64,000 bases of DNA from Variovorax paradoxus (GTDB lineage: Bacteria > Pseudomonadota > Gammaproteobacteria > Burkholderiales > Burkholderiaceae_C), in assembly GCF_024734665.1 (NCBI RefSeq), contig NZ_CP102931.1:2974001-3038000 (forward strand), written 5' to 3'. A model generated the notes under the pieces. It had not been told where the DNA came from, made no database searches, and saw nothing but the letters and a program-made list of their open reading frames with translations. Positions 1 to 7,934 of the stretch are shown here, piece by piece; the first letter of the stretch is position 1; the number at the start of each line of letters is the position of its first letter. The position numbers were made by a program, and so were the translations under genes.

Positions 1-759
1 TTGCCACACCGACAGGGTGGCCTTGGGCTGCGTGCTCAGCGCGCGCTTGGCGGCCTCGGCAGCACCCGTGAGCTGCTGCATGAAGTGCGCGTCCTTGCGC
101 AGCGAGGACGAGAGCTTGCGCCGTTCGAAGAACAGGTCGATCAGCACCAGGACGAAGTCTTCGCCGCCCAGGAAGTTGTCGCCGGCCGATGCGCGCACCT
201 CCATCACGCCCTCGAACATTTCGAGGATCGACACGTCGAAGGTGCCGCCGCCGAGATCGAACACCAGGAAGCGGGTTTCCGCGCCCATGTGATGCATGCC
301 GTAGGCAAGCGCAGCAGCAGTGGGCTCGTTCAGCAGGCGATCGACGCGCAGGCCGGCCATCTGGCCCGCCGTGCGCGTGGCCTTGCGCTGGGCGTCGGAG
401 AAGTACGCCGGCACGGTGATGACGGCTTCGGTGACCGTCTCGCCCAATGCCGCTTCGGCGTCGGCCTTCAGCGCCTTCAGCACCAGCGCCGACAGCTCCT
501 CGGGGCGGAAGTCGCGTTGGCCGAGCCGCAGGGTCTTGTCGCTGCCCATGTAGCGCTTGAAGACGGCGGCCGTGCGGTCGGGGTGGGTCTGCAACCGGTC
601 GCGTGCGGCGCGCCCGACCAGCACCGTGCCGTCTTCATCGAGGCTCACGCACGAAGGCGTCAGCGTGTCGCCCAACCCGTTGGGGATCAGCACCGATTGC
701 CCGTCCCGCCATGCCGCGACCAGGCTGTTGGTGGTGCCCAGATCAATGCCAACGATCAT
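1..759 (-). CDS. hscC: Hsp70-family chaperone, HscC-like (5' part, runs off the left edge)
   Basis: The minus strand encodes an Hsp70 nucleotide-binding domain from its first residue (MIVGIDLGTTNSLVAAW), carrying the phosphate-1 loop DLGTTN, then VPAYFSDAQRKAT, NEPTAAALAYG and the phosphate-2 loop FDLGGGTFDVSILE. The protein starts without a leader, so it is a cytoplasmic ATP-dependent chaperone. The short N-terminus and the NSLVA form of the first motif resemble HscC rather than housekeeping DnaK, which is why I lean to HscC. The ATG at 759 is preceded by GGGAG at a good spacing. Only about 253 codons of the ATPase domain lie in the window; the substrate-binding domain is beyond the left edge. 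Family is certain, subfamily is inferred. Confidence 0.85.
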   Translation of the reverse strand, partial: MIVGIDLGTTNSLVAAWRDGQSVLIPNGLGDTLTPSCVSLDEDGTVLVGRAARDRLQTHPDRTAAVFKRYMGSDKTLRLGQRDFRPEELSALVLKALKADAEAALGETVTEAVITVPAYFSDAQRKATRTAGQMAGLRVDRLLNEPTAAALAYGMHHMGAETRFLVFDLGGGTFDVSILEMFEGVMEVRASAGDNFLGGEDFVLVLIDLFFERRKLSSSLRKDAHFMQQLTGAAEAAKRALSTQPKATLSVWQ

Positions 760-928
760 GTCTTCGCTCCCGTGAACTGTTTTGCTGCTTTTTGATGGGC
801 CGCTCTTGGGCGGTATCTGCATTTCGGACGCAGACACGGCTCCCGGGCAACGGCTCGAAATAGTTTAACAATCGGATACGAATTGATTCCTCACGCCGCC
901 GGCTGCGACGGCCGATATCCGGAAAAAA

Positions 929-1609
929 ATGCTCACCTTTCTCAAGTTCATCGCCGCCATCGCACTGCTGGTCTGTATTCATCTCTTCGCGATGGCGGCG
1001 TTGGGGCGCTGGTGGGGCATCGCCGTGCGCAAGGTGTCGCTGGGTTTCGGCCCGCGGCTGTGGTCGCTCGGCATCTTTCATCTGCATGCGCTGCCCTTGG
1101 GCGGCAGCGTCCAGTTCAAGGACACACGGCAGGAGGGCGTGCCGTTCGACAAGCCACCGGGCTATTTCGACGATGCCTTCGATCACAAGCCACGCGCGGT
1201 GCAGGTGCTGATTCCGCTGGCGGGTGTGGCTGCGCTCGTCGTTGTCGCGCTGCTGCTGCGCCAGGGAGCCGCAGTACCCAGTCTGGTCCATGGCTTCGCG
1301 CAGTTCCTGGAGGGTGCGCTTGATCCGCTGTCCACGGGGCGGCAACTGGTGGAAGGCGCCGATGCCTTTGCCGAGCGACACGTATTCCTGCCTCTGCTCG
1401 GAATGCTCGCCGCGAAGATGGCGGCGGTGAACCTGCTGCCGTTGCCGGCGCTGAACGGCGGCCATGCGTTGCTCATGCTGGTGACGCGCGACCTGCGCGC
1501 GCCGCCCGCCGCATGGCATCACAAGCTCGCGGTGGCGGGCGTATTGATCTGGGTGGTGATGATCGCATCGTGGCTGTCCGCGATCCTCGCGTACGTCGAA
1601 GGGCGCTGA
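929..1609 (+). CDS. M50 (site-2 protease)-like membrane protein lacking the zinc motif
   Basis: A 226-residue protein with hydrophobic segments at about 3-25, 93-111, 152-172 and 203-222. Its architecture recalls RseP-type site-2 proteases: after the first helix comes VRKVSLGFGPRLW and a PLGGSVQF segment, and near the C-terminus NLLPLPALNGGH, the counterpart of the family NLLPxPxLDGGH. The active site is not intact. The expected HExxH is HLFAM at residues 18-22, and the third metal ligand Asp is Asn176. It also has no PDZ domain and is about half the length of RseP. It is therefore either a non-catalytic M50 relative or a scaffold. It stands alone between an Hsp70 gene and a Bug-family gene. 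Confidence 0.7.
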   Translation: MLTFLKFIAAIALLVCIHLFAMAALGRWWGIAVRKVSLGFGPRLWSLGIFHLHALPLGGSVQFKDTRQEGVPFDKPPGYFDDAFDHKPRAVQVLIPLAGVAALVVVALLLRQGAAVPSLVHGFAQFLEGALDPLSTGRQLVEGADAFAERHVFLPLLGMLAAKMAAVNLLPLPALNGGHALLMLVTRDLRAPPAAWHHKLAVAGVLIWVVMIASWLSAILAYVEGR

Positions 1610-1703
1610 CCCGCTCGCCGGGCAAACCCTGACCGTGGCAGCGTGCGGCGCTTCGAGAATGGCCCGGTCCATTCATTCCAAAGCAACGCCGCCACCATGC
1701 CCC

Positions 1704-2684
1704 ATGCCCCATGCCACGCTGTCTCGCCGCCGGTTCGCACTCGCCACTGCCGCCGCAAGCCTCGCCTTGCCATCGTTCGCACAGAGCGCATGGCCGACCA
1801 AGCCGATCCGCATCGTCGTGCCCTACACGCCCGGCGGATTCACCGACCAGATGGCTCGGCTGGTGCAGATCGGCCTGCAGACCAAGCTCGGCCAGCCGGT
1901 GCTGATCGACAACAAGCCCGGCGCCAACAGCCTGATCGGCGTCGATGCCATCGCCAAGGCCGCGCCCGACGGCACGACCTTCGGCGTCGTCATTGCTGCC
2001 TACGCAGCCAACACCACGCTGTACCCCAAGCTGCCCTACGACCCGCGCAAGGATTTGACGGGCGTGTCGCTGATGGGGGTGTCGCCGCTGCTGGCCGCTG
2101 TGAATGTCGATGCACCTTTCAAGACCGCGCGCGAGCTCATCGACTATGCGCGCGCCAACCCGGGCAAGGTGAGCTTCGGCTCATCGGGCAACGGCTCGGC
2201 CGCGCACCTCACTACCGAGCTGTGGAAGTCGCTGACGCAGACTTTCATGATCCACATCCCGTACCGGGGCGCGGTGCCTGCGCTGACCGACCTGATGGGC
2301 GGGCAGATCCAGCTTTTCTTCGACGCGCCCACGGGGCTCATCAATCAGGCCAAGGCAGGTAAGGTGCGGCTGATCGGTGTGGCGGGCGACAAGCGACTGG
2401 CGGCGGCGCCCGAGGTGCCCACCTTCATCGAGCAAGGCTTCGCGGGCTTCACCGGCAGCACCTGGGCCGGCATGTTGGCGCCAGCGGCTACGCCCCGCGA
2501 TGTCGTCAAGCGCATGTCGGAAGAGGTGGCGCGCATCATCAGGAGCGACGAGACGCGCGCGAAGCTCGACGCAATGGGCACCATTCCGGCGGGCAGCACG
2601 CCTGAGGAATTCGACGCCTTCATCACCGCGGAAACCGCCAAGTGGGGCAAGGTCATCCGCACTGCGGGGGTGAAGGCGGAGTAA
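1704..2684 (+). CDS. Bug-family tripartite tricarboxylate transporter substrate-binding protein
   Basis: A 326-residue periplasmic binding protein. The N-terminus (RRRFALATAAASLALPSFAQ) is a signal peptide with an RR pair and an AxA-type cleavage site near residue 25. The mature part begins WPTKPIRIVVPYTPGG, followed by the Bug hallmarks DNKPGANSLIG, VSFGSSGNGS and IPYRGAVPALTDLMGGQI. Such proteins bind carboxylates in the periplasm for TTT permeases or for sensing. No tctA/tctB permease gene is adjacent, so this is one of the orphan Bug genes common in Burkholderiales. I chose the ATG at 1704 because the signal peptide starts there; a longer reading frame begins at 1635. Confidence 0.9.
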   Translation: MPHATLSRRRFALATAAASLALPSFAQSAWPTKPIRIVVPYTPGGFTDQMARLVQIGLQTKLGQPVLIDNKPGANSLIGVDAIAKAAPDGTTFGVVIAAYAANTTLYPKLPYDPRKDLTGVSLMGVSPLLAAVNVDAPFKTARELIDYARANPGKVSFGSSGNGSAAHLTTELWKSLTQTFMIHIPYRGAVPALTDLMGGQIQLFFDAPTGLINQAKAGKVRLIGVAGDKRLAAAPEVPTFIEQGFAGFTGSTWAGMLAPAATPRDVVKRMSEEVARIIRSDETRAKLDAMGTIPAGSTPEEFDAFITAETAKWGKVIRTAGVKAE

Positions 2685-2693
2685 CGAACGGCC

Positions 2694-3080
2694 TCAGGCC
2701 GCGAGCATCAACACCTTGCACTGGCTCGGCACGATGCGCATGCCCAGCGCGTTGCTACGGTTCTGTACCGAGAGGCTCGTCATGCGCGTGGCCGGGCTGC
2801 CCTTCAGCAGCACGGTGAACGAGCCGGTGATGTGGCGCGAAGGCCCCATCACCGAAGGCGAGATCACCCCCAGCGTCACGCCGGGGTTGTCGCCGTTGGT
2901 GAGCGGCGTGACGGTCGCCAGGTTGTGCGCCGGCGCGAACATGAAGAGGATGTTCCACGCATTGGGAATCGCGGTCGGGCCGAGCGCGAAATTGGGGTAG
3001 GGGATGGGAATGGCCGGCGGCGTCTTGCACACGTCGGGAAAGGCCAGGTCCATGCCCATCATCTGGCAGTTGGCAAACAT
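2694..3080 (-). CDS. PAAR-like (DUF4150) T6SS spike-tip protein
   Basis: A 128-residue protein starting MFANCQMMGMDLAFPDVCKT, then PAIPIPYPNFALGP. The pattern TPxxPxPYPN, the GDNPGVTLGVISPSVMGP segment and GSPATRMTS are typical of DUF4150 proteins, the PAAR-like caps that sharpen the VgrG spike of type VI secretion systems. It is the last gene of the minus-strand vgrG cluster, 26 bases after the DUF3540 gene. There is no C-terminal toxin extension, so it is a stand-alone tip rather than a PAAR-effector fusion. A Bug gene ends 9 bases away on the other strand, so no downstream effector gene follows in this operon. Confidence 0.8.
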   Translation of the reverse strand: MFANCQMMGMDLAFPDVCKTPPAIPIPYPNFALGPTAIPNAWNILFMFAPAHNLATVTPLTNGDNPGVTLGVISPSVMGPSRHITGSFTVLLKGSPATRMTSLSVQNRSNALGMRIVPSQCKVLMLAA

Positions 3081-3106
3081 GCTGTCGGCTCCTTGTGTTT
3101 CCGGGC

Positions 3107-3775
3107 TCAGCCCATGTGGATCTGCTTGGCGTCGACCTTCACGACCGCCTGCGCCGTGACCACCGTCTGCGTTGCGTGAATGCGGGCGAGGTCGGTGGCT
3201 TCGTAGTCGAGCTGGCCGCAACGCACCTGCTCTGTCTGCTCGGTCATGCGAAAGGCTGTGCGGCTGATGTGCACCAGGCGGTCCATCACGGTCTCGCACA
3301 GACGGCCGACCACATGGATGCTTGCGGCCAAGGCCTTGACGGCGTTGCCGACGTAGTTCAGCCGATCCACCTTGCAATCGGCTTCGGTCGCGGTCAGGGC
3401 GAAACGCTCGCTGCTGACTTCCACCGCCTTGCTGGATTGCAGCCGGATGGCTTCGCTGCTCTCGATGTGCACACCGCCAGCAGGAGTAGCCAGCGTGAGA
3501 TGGCCCTTCGTCTCGATGTGCGCGGTGGTTTCGTCGGCCTGATCGATCACGGCGATCAGGTACACGTGGTAGCGGTCGGGCCCGGCAATCAGCACCGTGT
3601 CGCCGAGTTCGGGGCGCAGGAGGCAGCTGGCGGCGCGGCGGCATTGCCAGGCACCATCGTCGCATTCCACGCGGTACAGCGATCCTTCGGGCAGGTGCTC
3701 GACCACCTTGCCCAGGCGCTGCACGGGCGCGTCGTCCGTGCCGGCCTGGGGACTGCGCAATGCTGCGATGTTCAT
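3107..3775 (-). CDS. DUF3540 family T6SS-associated protein
   Basis: A 222-residue protein beginning MNIAALRSPQAG and ending KVDAKQIHMG. An N-terminal half with LGDTVLIAGPDRYHVYLIAVID is followed by a beta-rich stretch (HIETKGHLTLATPAGGVHIES) resembling the repeat blades of VgrG spikes. DUF3540 proteins are found next to DUF2169 and PAAR-like genes in T6SS vgrG islands; their exact role is not known. Its ATG overlaps the stop of the upstream pentapeptide gene in an ATGA arrangement, implying translational coupling and co-function with its neighbours. Confidence 0.75.
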   Translation of the reverse strand: MNIAALRSPQAGTDDAPVQRLGKVVEHLPEGSLYRVECDDGAWQCRRAASCLLRPELGDTVLIAGPDRYHVYLIAVIDQADETTAHIETKGHLTLATPAGGVHIESSEAIRLQSSKAVEVSSERFALTATEADCKVDRLNYVGNAVKALAASIHVVGRLCETVMDRLVHISRTAFRMTEQTEQVRCGQLDYEATDLARIHATQTVVTAQAVVKVDAKQIHMG

Positions 3776-4857
3776 GGGGTTTCGCCTTTCGTGAATGGGA
3801 TGGAAGATGCATTCCGCTGCGCGGACCAGCGCTCCGCCTCGAACAGGTCGGGGTCGTTGGGCAGCACGCCGGCATGGCCGCGCAGGGCAGCGGGTACGTC
3901 GCGGGCGCCATGCAACTGGGTGCGGAAGAGCCGGGCATCGAAGTTCGCGCCTTCCAGTGCAGCACCGGAAAAATCCGCGTAGGTGAGGTCTGCGCCGGCA
4001 AAGCTGGTGCCGGTGCAATCGGCCCGATGGAAGATGCACTGCTGCATGCTGGCCTCGCCGAAATCGGTGGCCGCGAGCTTCGCGTCGATCCACAGGCTCT
4101 GGTCGAAGTGCGCGCCGCGTGCGTCGACCCGGCTCAGGTCGGCTTCGGGAAACAGCGCCTGTGGCGCATGAACGTTGCGCAGCACCGCATCGCGCAGCAC
4201 GGCGCCTTTGAAGTTGCATTGCGCCATGTGCGCGCCTTCGAAGTTGCAGCCCTCGAGGTCCGCATCGGTGAACTGGCACAGCAGGAAGTGGTGGTTCGAA
4301 AAGTCGTGGCCGGCAAGACGCGACTCGACGAAGACGACGCGCTCGAAGCGTGCCCCCGCCAGCGCGGTCTCGCGCAGGTCGACCTGATAGAACACGGCCC
4401 GGTCGAGCTGTGCCTGCGACAGGTCGGCGCCATCCAGCGGCGACTTGAAGAACAGGGTTCGGTCGAGCAGGCCGGCCGCAAAGCGGCTGCGCGAGAGGGC
4501 GCTTTCCATGAACTTGGTGTCTGCCACGCTGGCCAGCGAAAAGTCGCTGCCGGGCAATTGGCACCGATGGAACACCGCGTCGTCCAGCACGGCGCCTGTC
4601 AGGTTCGCCGACGGAAGCGTGCATTGCGAGAAGGCGGCTTTCTTGAGCTGCGCGTCGTTCAGCTGCACGCCGTTGAGCGTGCAGCGGTCGAATTGGGCTT
4701 CTTCGAAGTGCGTGCCGATGCAGCTCACGCCGTCGAAGTCGACTTCCAGGAACACGCCTCCGGAGAGGTCCATTCCATCGAGGCGCCAGCCTCTGCAGCT
4801 TCGCTCCCTGATCGGTTCGCCGCGCTGCACCATGGATTGCATTCGGTGCGGCGTCAT
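3772..4857 (-). CDS. Pentapeptide-repeat protein of the T6SS tip cluster
   Basis: 361 residues dominated by A(D/N)LxX pentapeptides, e.g. SANLTGAVLDDAVFHRC, GADLSQAQLDRAVFYQ, DADLEGCNFEGAHMAQC and GADLTYADFSGAALEGA, predicted to form a right-handed quadrilateral beta-helix. There is no signal peptide or membrane segment. The start (ATG at 4857) overlaps the stop of the preceding DUF2169 gene by ATGA and the stop overlaps the next start in the same way, so three genes are translationally chained. In this context such proteins probably act as spike adaptors or cargo rather than DNA mimics; that is inference from position only. Confidence 0.8.
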   Translation of the reverse strand: MTPHRMQSMVQRGEPIRERSCRGWRLDGMDLSGGVFLEVDFDGVSCIGTHFEEAQFDRCTLNGVQLNDAQLKKAAFSQCTLPSANLTGAVLDDAVFHRCQLPGSDFSLASVADTKFMESALSRSRFAAGLLDRTLFFKSPLDGADLSQAQLDRAVFYQVDLRETALAGARFERVVFVESRLAGHDFSNHHFLLCQFTDADLEGCNFEGAHMAQCNFKGAVLRDAVLRNVHAPQALFPEADLSRVDARGAHFDQSLWIDAKLAATDFGEASMQQCIFHRADCTGTSFAGADLTYADFSGAALEGANFDARLFRTQLHGARDVPAALRGHAGVLPNDPDLFEAERWSAQRNASSIPFTKGETP

Positions 4858-7517
4858 GCGGCCGCGGCTTCCTGGCGCGCAGGGTAGACCTTGGCCAGGT
4901 GCGTGTAGGCGCCGTCGAGCAGCGTGGTGTCGTCCATGAGGCTCTGGGACACGTCGGCGCGAAAGAGGTTGGCGCCGCGCAGGTCGGTGCCGCGCAAGTC
5001 GGCCTTCTGGAAGCTCGCGTCGATCAGGTCGGCATTCCGCAGGCTGGCATGCCGCAGGTCGGTGCGCACGAAGCGTGAGTCGCGTGCGTTGGCGCGAGAG
5101 AGGTCGGCCCGGGACAGGTCGCATGCCGAGAAGTCGCTGTTCTCCAGCCGCGCATCGCTGAAATCGGCTTGCGACAGCGCGACCTCGCGCAGGCTGCATT
5201 CGCGCAGGTGCGCGCCCCGGAACTTCGCCTGGCGAAAACTGCTGGTGCCGACGACGCAGGTGGTGCGCAGGCTCGCACGCGTGAAATCCATCTGTCCATC
5301 GGCCTGCACGTCGACGAACACGCTGCTCTCGAGCCGGGCTGCCACGAAGCTGATTGCGCCGGGCTTGCAGCGCACGAAGTGCAGCTTGAACAGCACGGCC
5401 TCTTCGAAATCAAGCCCCTCCAGCCGTACCTTCTCGAGAAACATGACCACCTTGAGGTCCGCACGATGAAAGCGGCAGCGCACAAACGCGGCCTCGATCA
5501 CCGTGTTGTCTTCCCATTGCGAAGCGCTGAAGTCGCAGTCTTCGCAGAGGATGTTTTCCAGCACCGTGTTACGCAGATGGGCGCCCGTGAACACGGTCTG
5601 CCTGCACTGTGCGAAGCCCAGATTGGCGTTGTCCAGCCGCGTGCCGCGCAGCGAAGCACCGTCGAGGCAGGCACGGGCGAGCACGGCACGGGAAAAGTCG
5701 GCGTTGTCGAGTTGTGCGCCGCGCAGGTTGGCGCTCTCAAGCTGTGCCCCGCAGAAGCGGGCGCCACGCAGGTCCATGCCCGAGAGGTCGGCGCCGGTCA
5801 GGTCCATGTCCGAAAAATCGCGGCTACCGGCGAGCAGCGCCGTCACCTGCTCGCGCACTTCGGCGGCGCGTGCTGGTGTCATCGGGGCGGCGGCGTCCTG
5901 GTGGTGGGCGCTGCTCAGGTACATCTTGCGTTGCGCAGCGGCAATCAATTCGCCGCGACCCAGGAGGTCGGCGACGGGGGCCATGTCCGCTGCACGTGAG
6001 CCCGGCATTTCCGACATGGCCGCGGCCATGCTTTGGAGATGCGGCGCCATCGTCGCTGCGGGAGGTCCCTTGAGCCCGGAGCGCTCGCGGCCCTCGGTCA
6101 GCGCCAGCAATGGGCTCAGGTCCGGCTCCGTCGGGCCGGCTTCGGCGGCGCGCGTGCGAAGTGTCTCGCTCAGCTCTTGCTGCTGCGTATGCAGCTTCTG
6201 CCTGGCTTCTTCCTGCATGCGCTTGGTGCGCGCGACGAACTCGGGCAGGGCGTCCAGCGTGGGCAGGTCGTCGGCGGGGTCCTGGGGCGGAAAGTAGCGC
6301 GCGGGGTCTTGGCCGTCGCCGATCATCTGCTGGCGCATCTGCTCGCGCATCCACTCGCCGTGCTTGTGCGCATTGCGGGCCAGCGGGCCGAGCGGCCTGT
6401 CTTTCAGCGACACGGTGTCGAGCCAGGGGGCAATCGCCGCGGCGGGAACCAGTTCCCGATCGCGAAAGCTGTAGAGCGCGCCGCTTTCCGGATCCAGCCG
6501 CCGATGCAGGATGCCCTGGTAATAGCTGGCCGGAAGGGCCTCGGCGCCGGCCTCTTCAAGCGCGGGCATCAGGTGAATGACGTCGGCCGCGTCGTCTTCG
6601 CGGATGTCCGCCACGCCGTGGTAGATCAGCACGATGCGCTCGCGGTGTGGGAAGAACCAGGCGGTCGTCATCCGCATCGGCACGTCGGTGAAGGTGGTCT
6701 CGCCGGTTTCGGAAGCCAGCGTCAGGAAGCAGCGCGCACGCCAGTCCGGCAGGTGGCCTGCCTGATAGGGCTTGTGCGGGTGCATGTTCCAGATTTCGTA
6801 AGGCGCGGCATCGGGAATGCGATCGGCATCGCGCCACCACTGGTCTTCGGGCGCCGCGTTGAAGAGGTGCCAGTCCATGTCGCCGGAGAAGGCCGGAAAG
6901 TCTTCCTTGGCCCATTGGGCGTCGTATTCCTTGCCGATGCGGGCAAAGCGGCGGGGCCACATCACATCGATGGAGCCGAAGCCGGCGGGGGAGGACTGCT
7001 GGTCGACACGCTGGATGGGTGCATCTGCAGGCTCGACGTTCGGCAACCGGCGCGTGCGCACGCCATTCACCATTTCTTCCGCGGCGCCGATGCCGAGCGG
7101 GTTGTCGGCAAAAGAGGCGCCGCCATAGGCGTGTTGCCAGTCGAGCGGCATGCGCTCGAAGTCTTGCGGTGGCGTGGCACGCTTGTCGAGCCAGTAGCGG
7201 TCGCCCGAGACGCGCAGGGTTTTTTCGAGCGTGCCGACGCGCATCTTCACCAGGCACTGGTTGCGGATCTGCTGGTGCGCGGTGTATGCGTGGCCGGTGG
7301 CCAGGAACTCGGCGCTGCGCTTGGGCATGCCGAGATCGAGCACACCCTGCTCGCCGATTTCTTCGGCCACCAGGGGCCAGAGTTCGGCGTCCGGGTAGAG
7401 CATGGGCACGCCATCCATGCCCGTCATGGCGACCACGGTCAGACCCAGGCGCTGGCGTCGTTGCCATGGAAACGGGCGGCTCAATACGCTGAGCCGTAGC
7501 GGCTTGATGACTTTCAT
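4854..7517 (-). CDS. DUF2169 domain protein with C-terminal pentapeptide repeats (T6SS accessory)
   Basis: 887 residues. Residues 1 to about 300 match the DUF2169 type (MKVIKPLRLSVLSRPF, MPLDWQHAYGGASFADNPLG, FFPHRERIVLIYHGV). A charged helical linker follows at about 410-470. From about residue 570 the protein is a long pentapeptide-repeat solenoid (DLTGADLSGMDLRGARF onwards) up to the tail. DUF2169 genes are typical companions of vgrG and are thought to help load effectors on the spike. It lies between a small membrane protein gene and a second pentapeptide gene, so the cluster has two solenoid proteins. Family is clear; function is inferred. Confidence 0.85.
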   Translation of the reverse strand: MKVIKPLRLSVLSRPFPWQRRQRLGLTVVAMTGMDGVPMLYPDAELWPLVAEEIGEQGVLDLGMPKRSAEFLATGHAYTAHQQIRNQCLVKMRVGTLEKTLRVSGDRYWLDKRATPPQDFERMPLDWQHAYGGASFADNPLGIGAAEEMVNGVRTRRLPNVEPADAPIQRVDQQSSPAGFGSIDVMWPRRFARIGKEYDAQWAKEDFPAFSGDMDWHLFNAAPEDQWWRDADRIPDAAPYEIWNMHPHKPYQAGHLPDWRARCFLTLASETGETTFTDVPMRMTTAWFFPHRERIVLIYHGVADIREDDAADVIHLMPALEEAGAEALPASYYQGILHRRLDPESGALYSFRDRELVPAAAIAPWLDTVSLKDRPLGPLARNAHKHGEWMREQMRQQMIGDGQDPARYFPPQDPADDLPTLDALPEFVARTKRMQEEARQKLHTQQQELSETLRTRAAEAGPTEPDLSPLLALTEGRERSGLKGPPAATMAPHLQSMAAAMSEMPGSRAADMAPVADLLGRGELIAAAQRKMYLSSAHHQDAAAPMTPARAAEVREQVTALLAGSRDFSDMDLTGADLSGMDLRGARFCGAQLESANLRGAQLDNADFSRAVLARACLDGASLRGTRLDNANLGFAQCRQTVFTGAHLRNTVLENILCEDCDFSASQWEDNTVIEAAFVRCRFHRADLKVVMFLEKVRLEGLDFEEAVLFKLHFVRCKPGAISFVAARLESSVFVDVQADGQMDFTRASLRTTCVVGTSSFRQAKFRGAHLRECSLREVALSQADFSDARLENSDFSACDLSRADLSRANARDSRFVRTDLRHASLRNADLIDASFQKADLRGTDLRGANLFRADVSQSLMDDTTLLDGAYTHLAKVYPARQEAAAA

Positions 7518-7539
7518 GAAACAGGGAATGCGCGCGGGA

Positions 7540-7929
7540 TCAGCGGGGAATGGTCGTGGTCGACTGGCGGCGGTCGATGGCCACGGCCGTCGAATCGGCC
7601 GGGTCGATCAGCACGTGGATCGTCTGGCCGGGCATGAAATTGACCACCAGCTCGCGCGCGATGCGGGTCTTGAACATCTGCTCCAGCGGCGGACGGCCGG
7701 CCAACTCGGTGGTGCGCACGCGCAGTTCGACGTCGTTGTCGTAGGTGCCCTGTGCAAGCTCCCGCAGGGCAAGCACCTGGGCGCTGGCGGGCTGGCCTTG
7801 CTTCACTAGGCGCTCATAGCGCTGCGCTTCCTCGCGGTATGGCCTGTTGTTGCGCACCGTGTGCACGACCACGAACACCAGGAAGACAACGATCAGAACA
7901 CCAGAAATCAGGGGCAACCAGAATTGCAT
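7540..7929 (-). CDS. Small membrane-anchored protein, DUF3592-like
   Basis: 129 residues: one N-terminal membrane helix (FWLPLISGVLIVVFLVFVVV) followed by a soluble domain with the pattern GQPASAQVLAL, VELRVRT and FMPGQTIHVLIDPADSTAVAI. That layout (GQPA-x-A-x-V, then PGQ-x-V-x-V-x-DP) resembles DUF3592 proteins of unknown role. It starts 5 bases after the vgrG stop and ends 22 bases before the DUF2169 start, so it is probably co-transcribed with the T6SS tip genes. An inner-membrane immunity or assembly role is possible but not shown. Confidence 0.65.
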   Translation of the reverse strand: MQFWLPLISGVLIVVFLVFVVVHTVRNNRPYREEAQRYERLVKQGQPASAQVLALRELAQGTYDNDVELRVRTTELAGRPPLEQMFKTRIARELVVNFMPGQTIHVLIDPADSTAVAIDRRQSTTTIPR

Positions 7930-7934
7930 GGGCG

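Noticed and set aside
743..1672. 309-codon minus-strand frame across the M50-like gene
   Set aside because: It is the shadow of the plus-strand gene; composition is Arg/His/Gln-rich without motifs.
3760..4887. 375-codon plus-strand frame over the pentapeptide gene
   Set aside because: Low-complexity mirror of the repeat-containing minus-strand gene with no motif.
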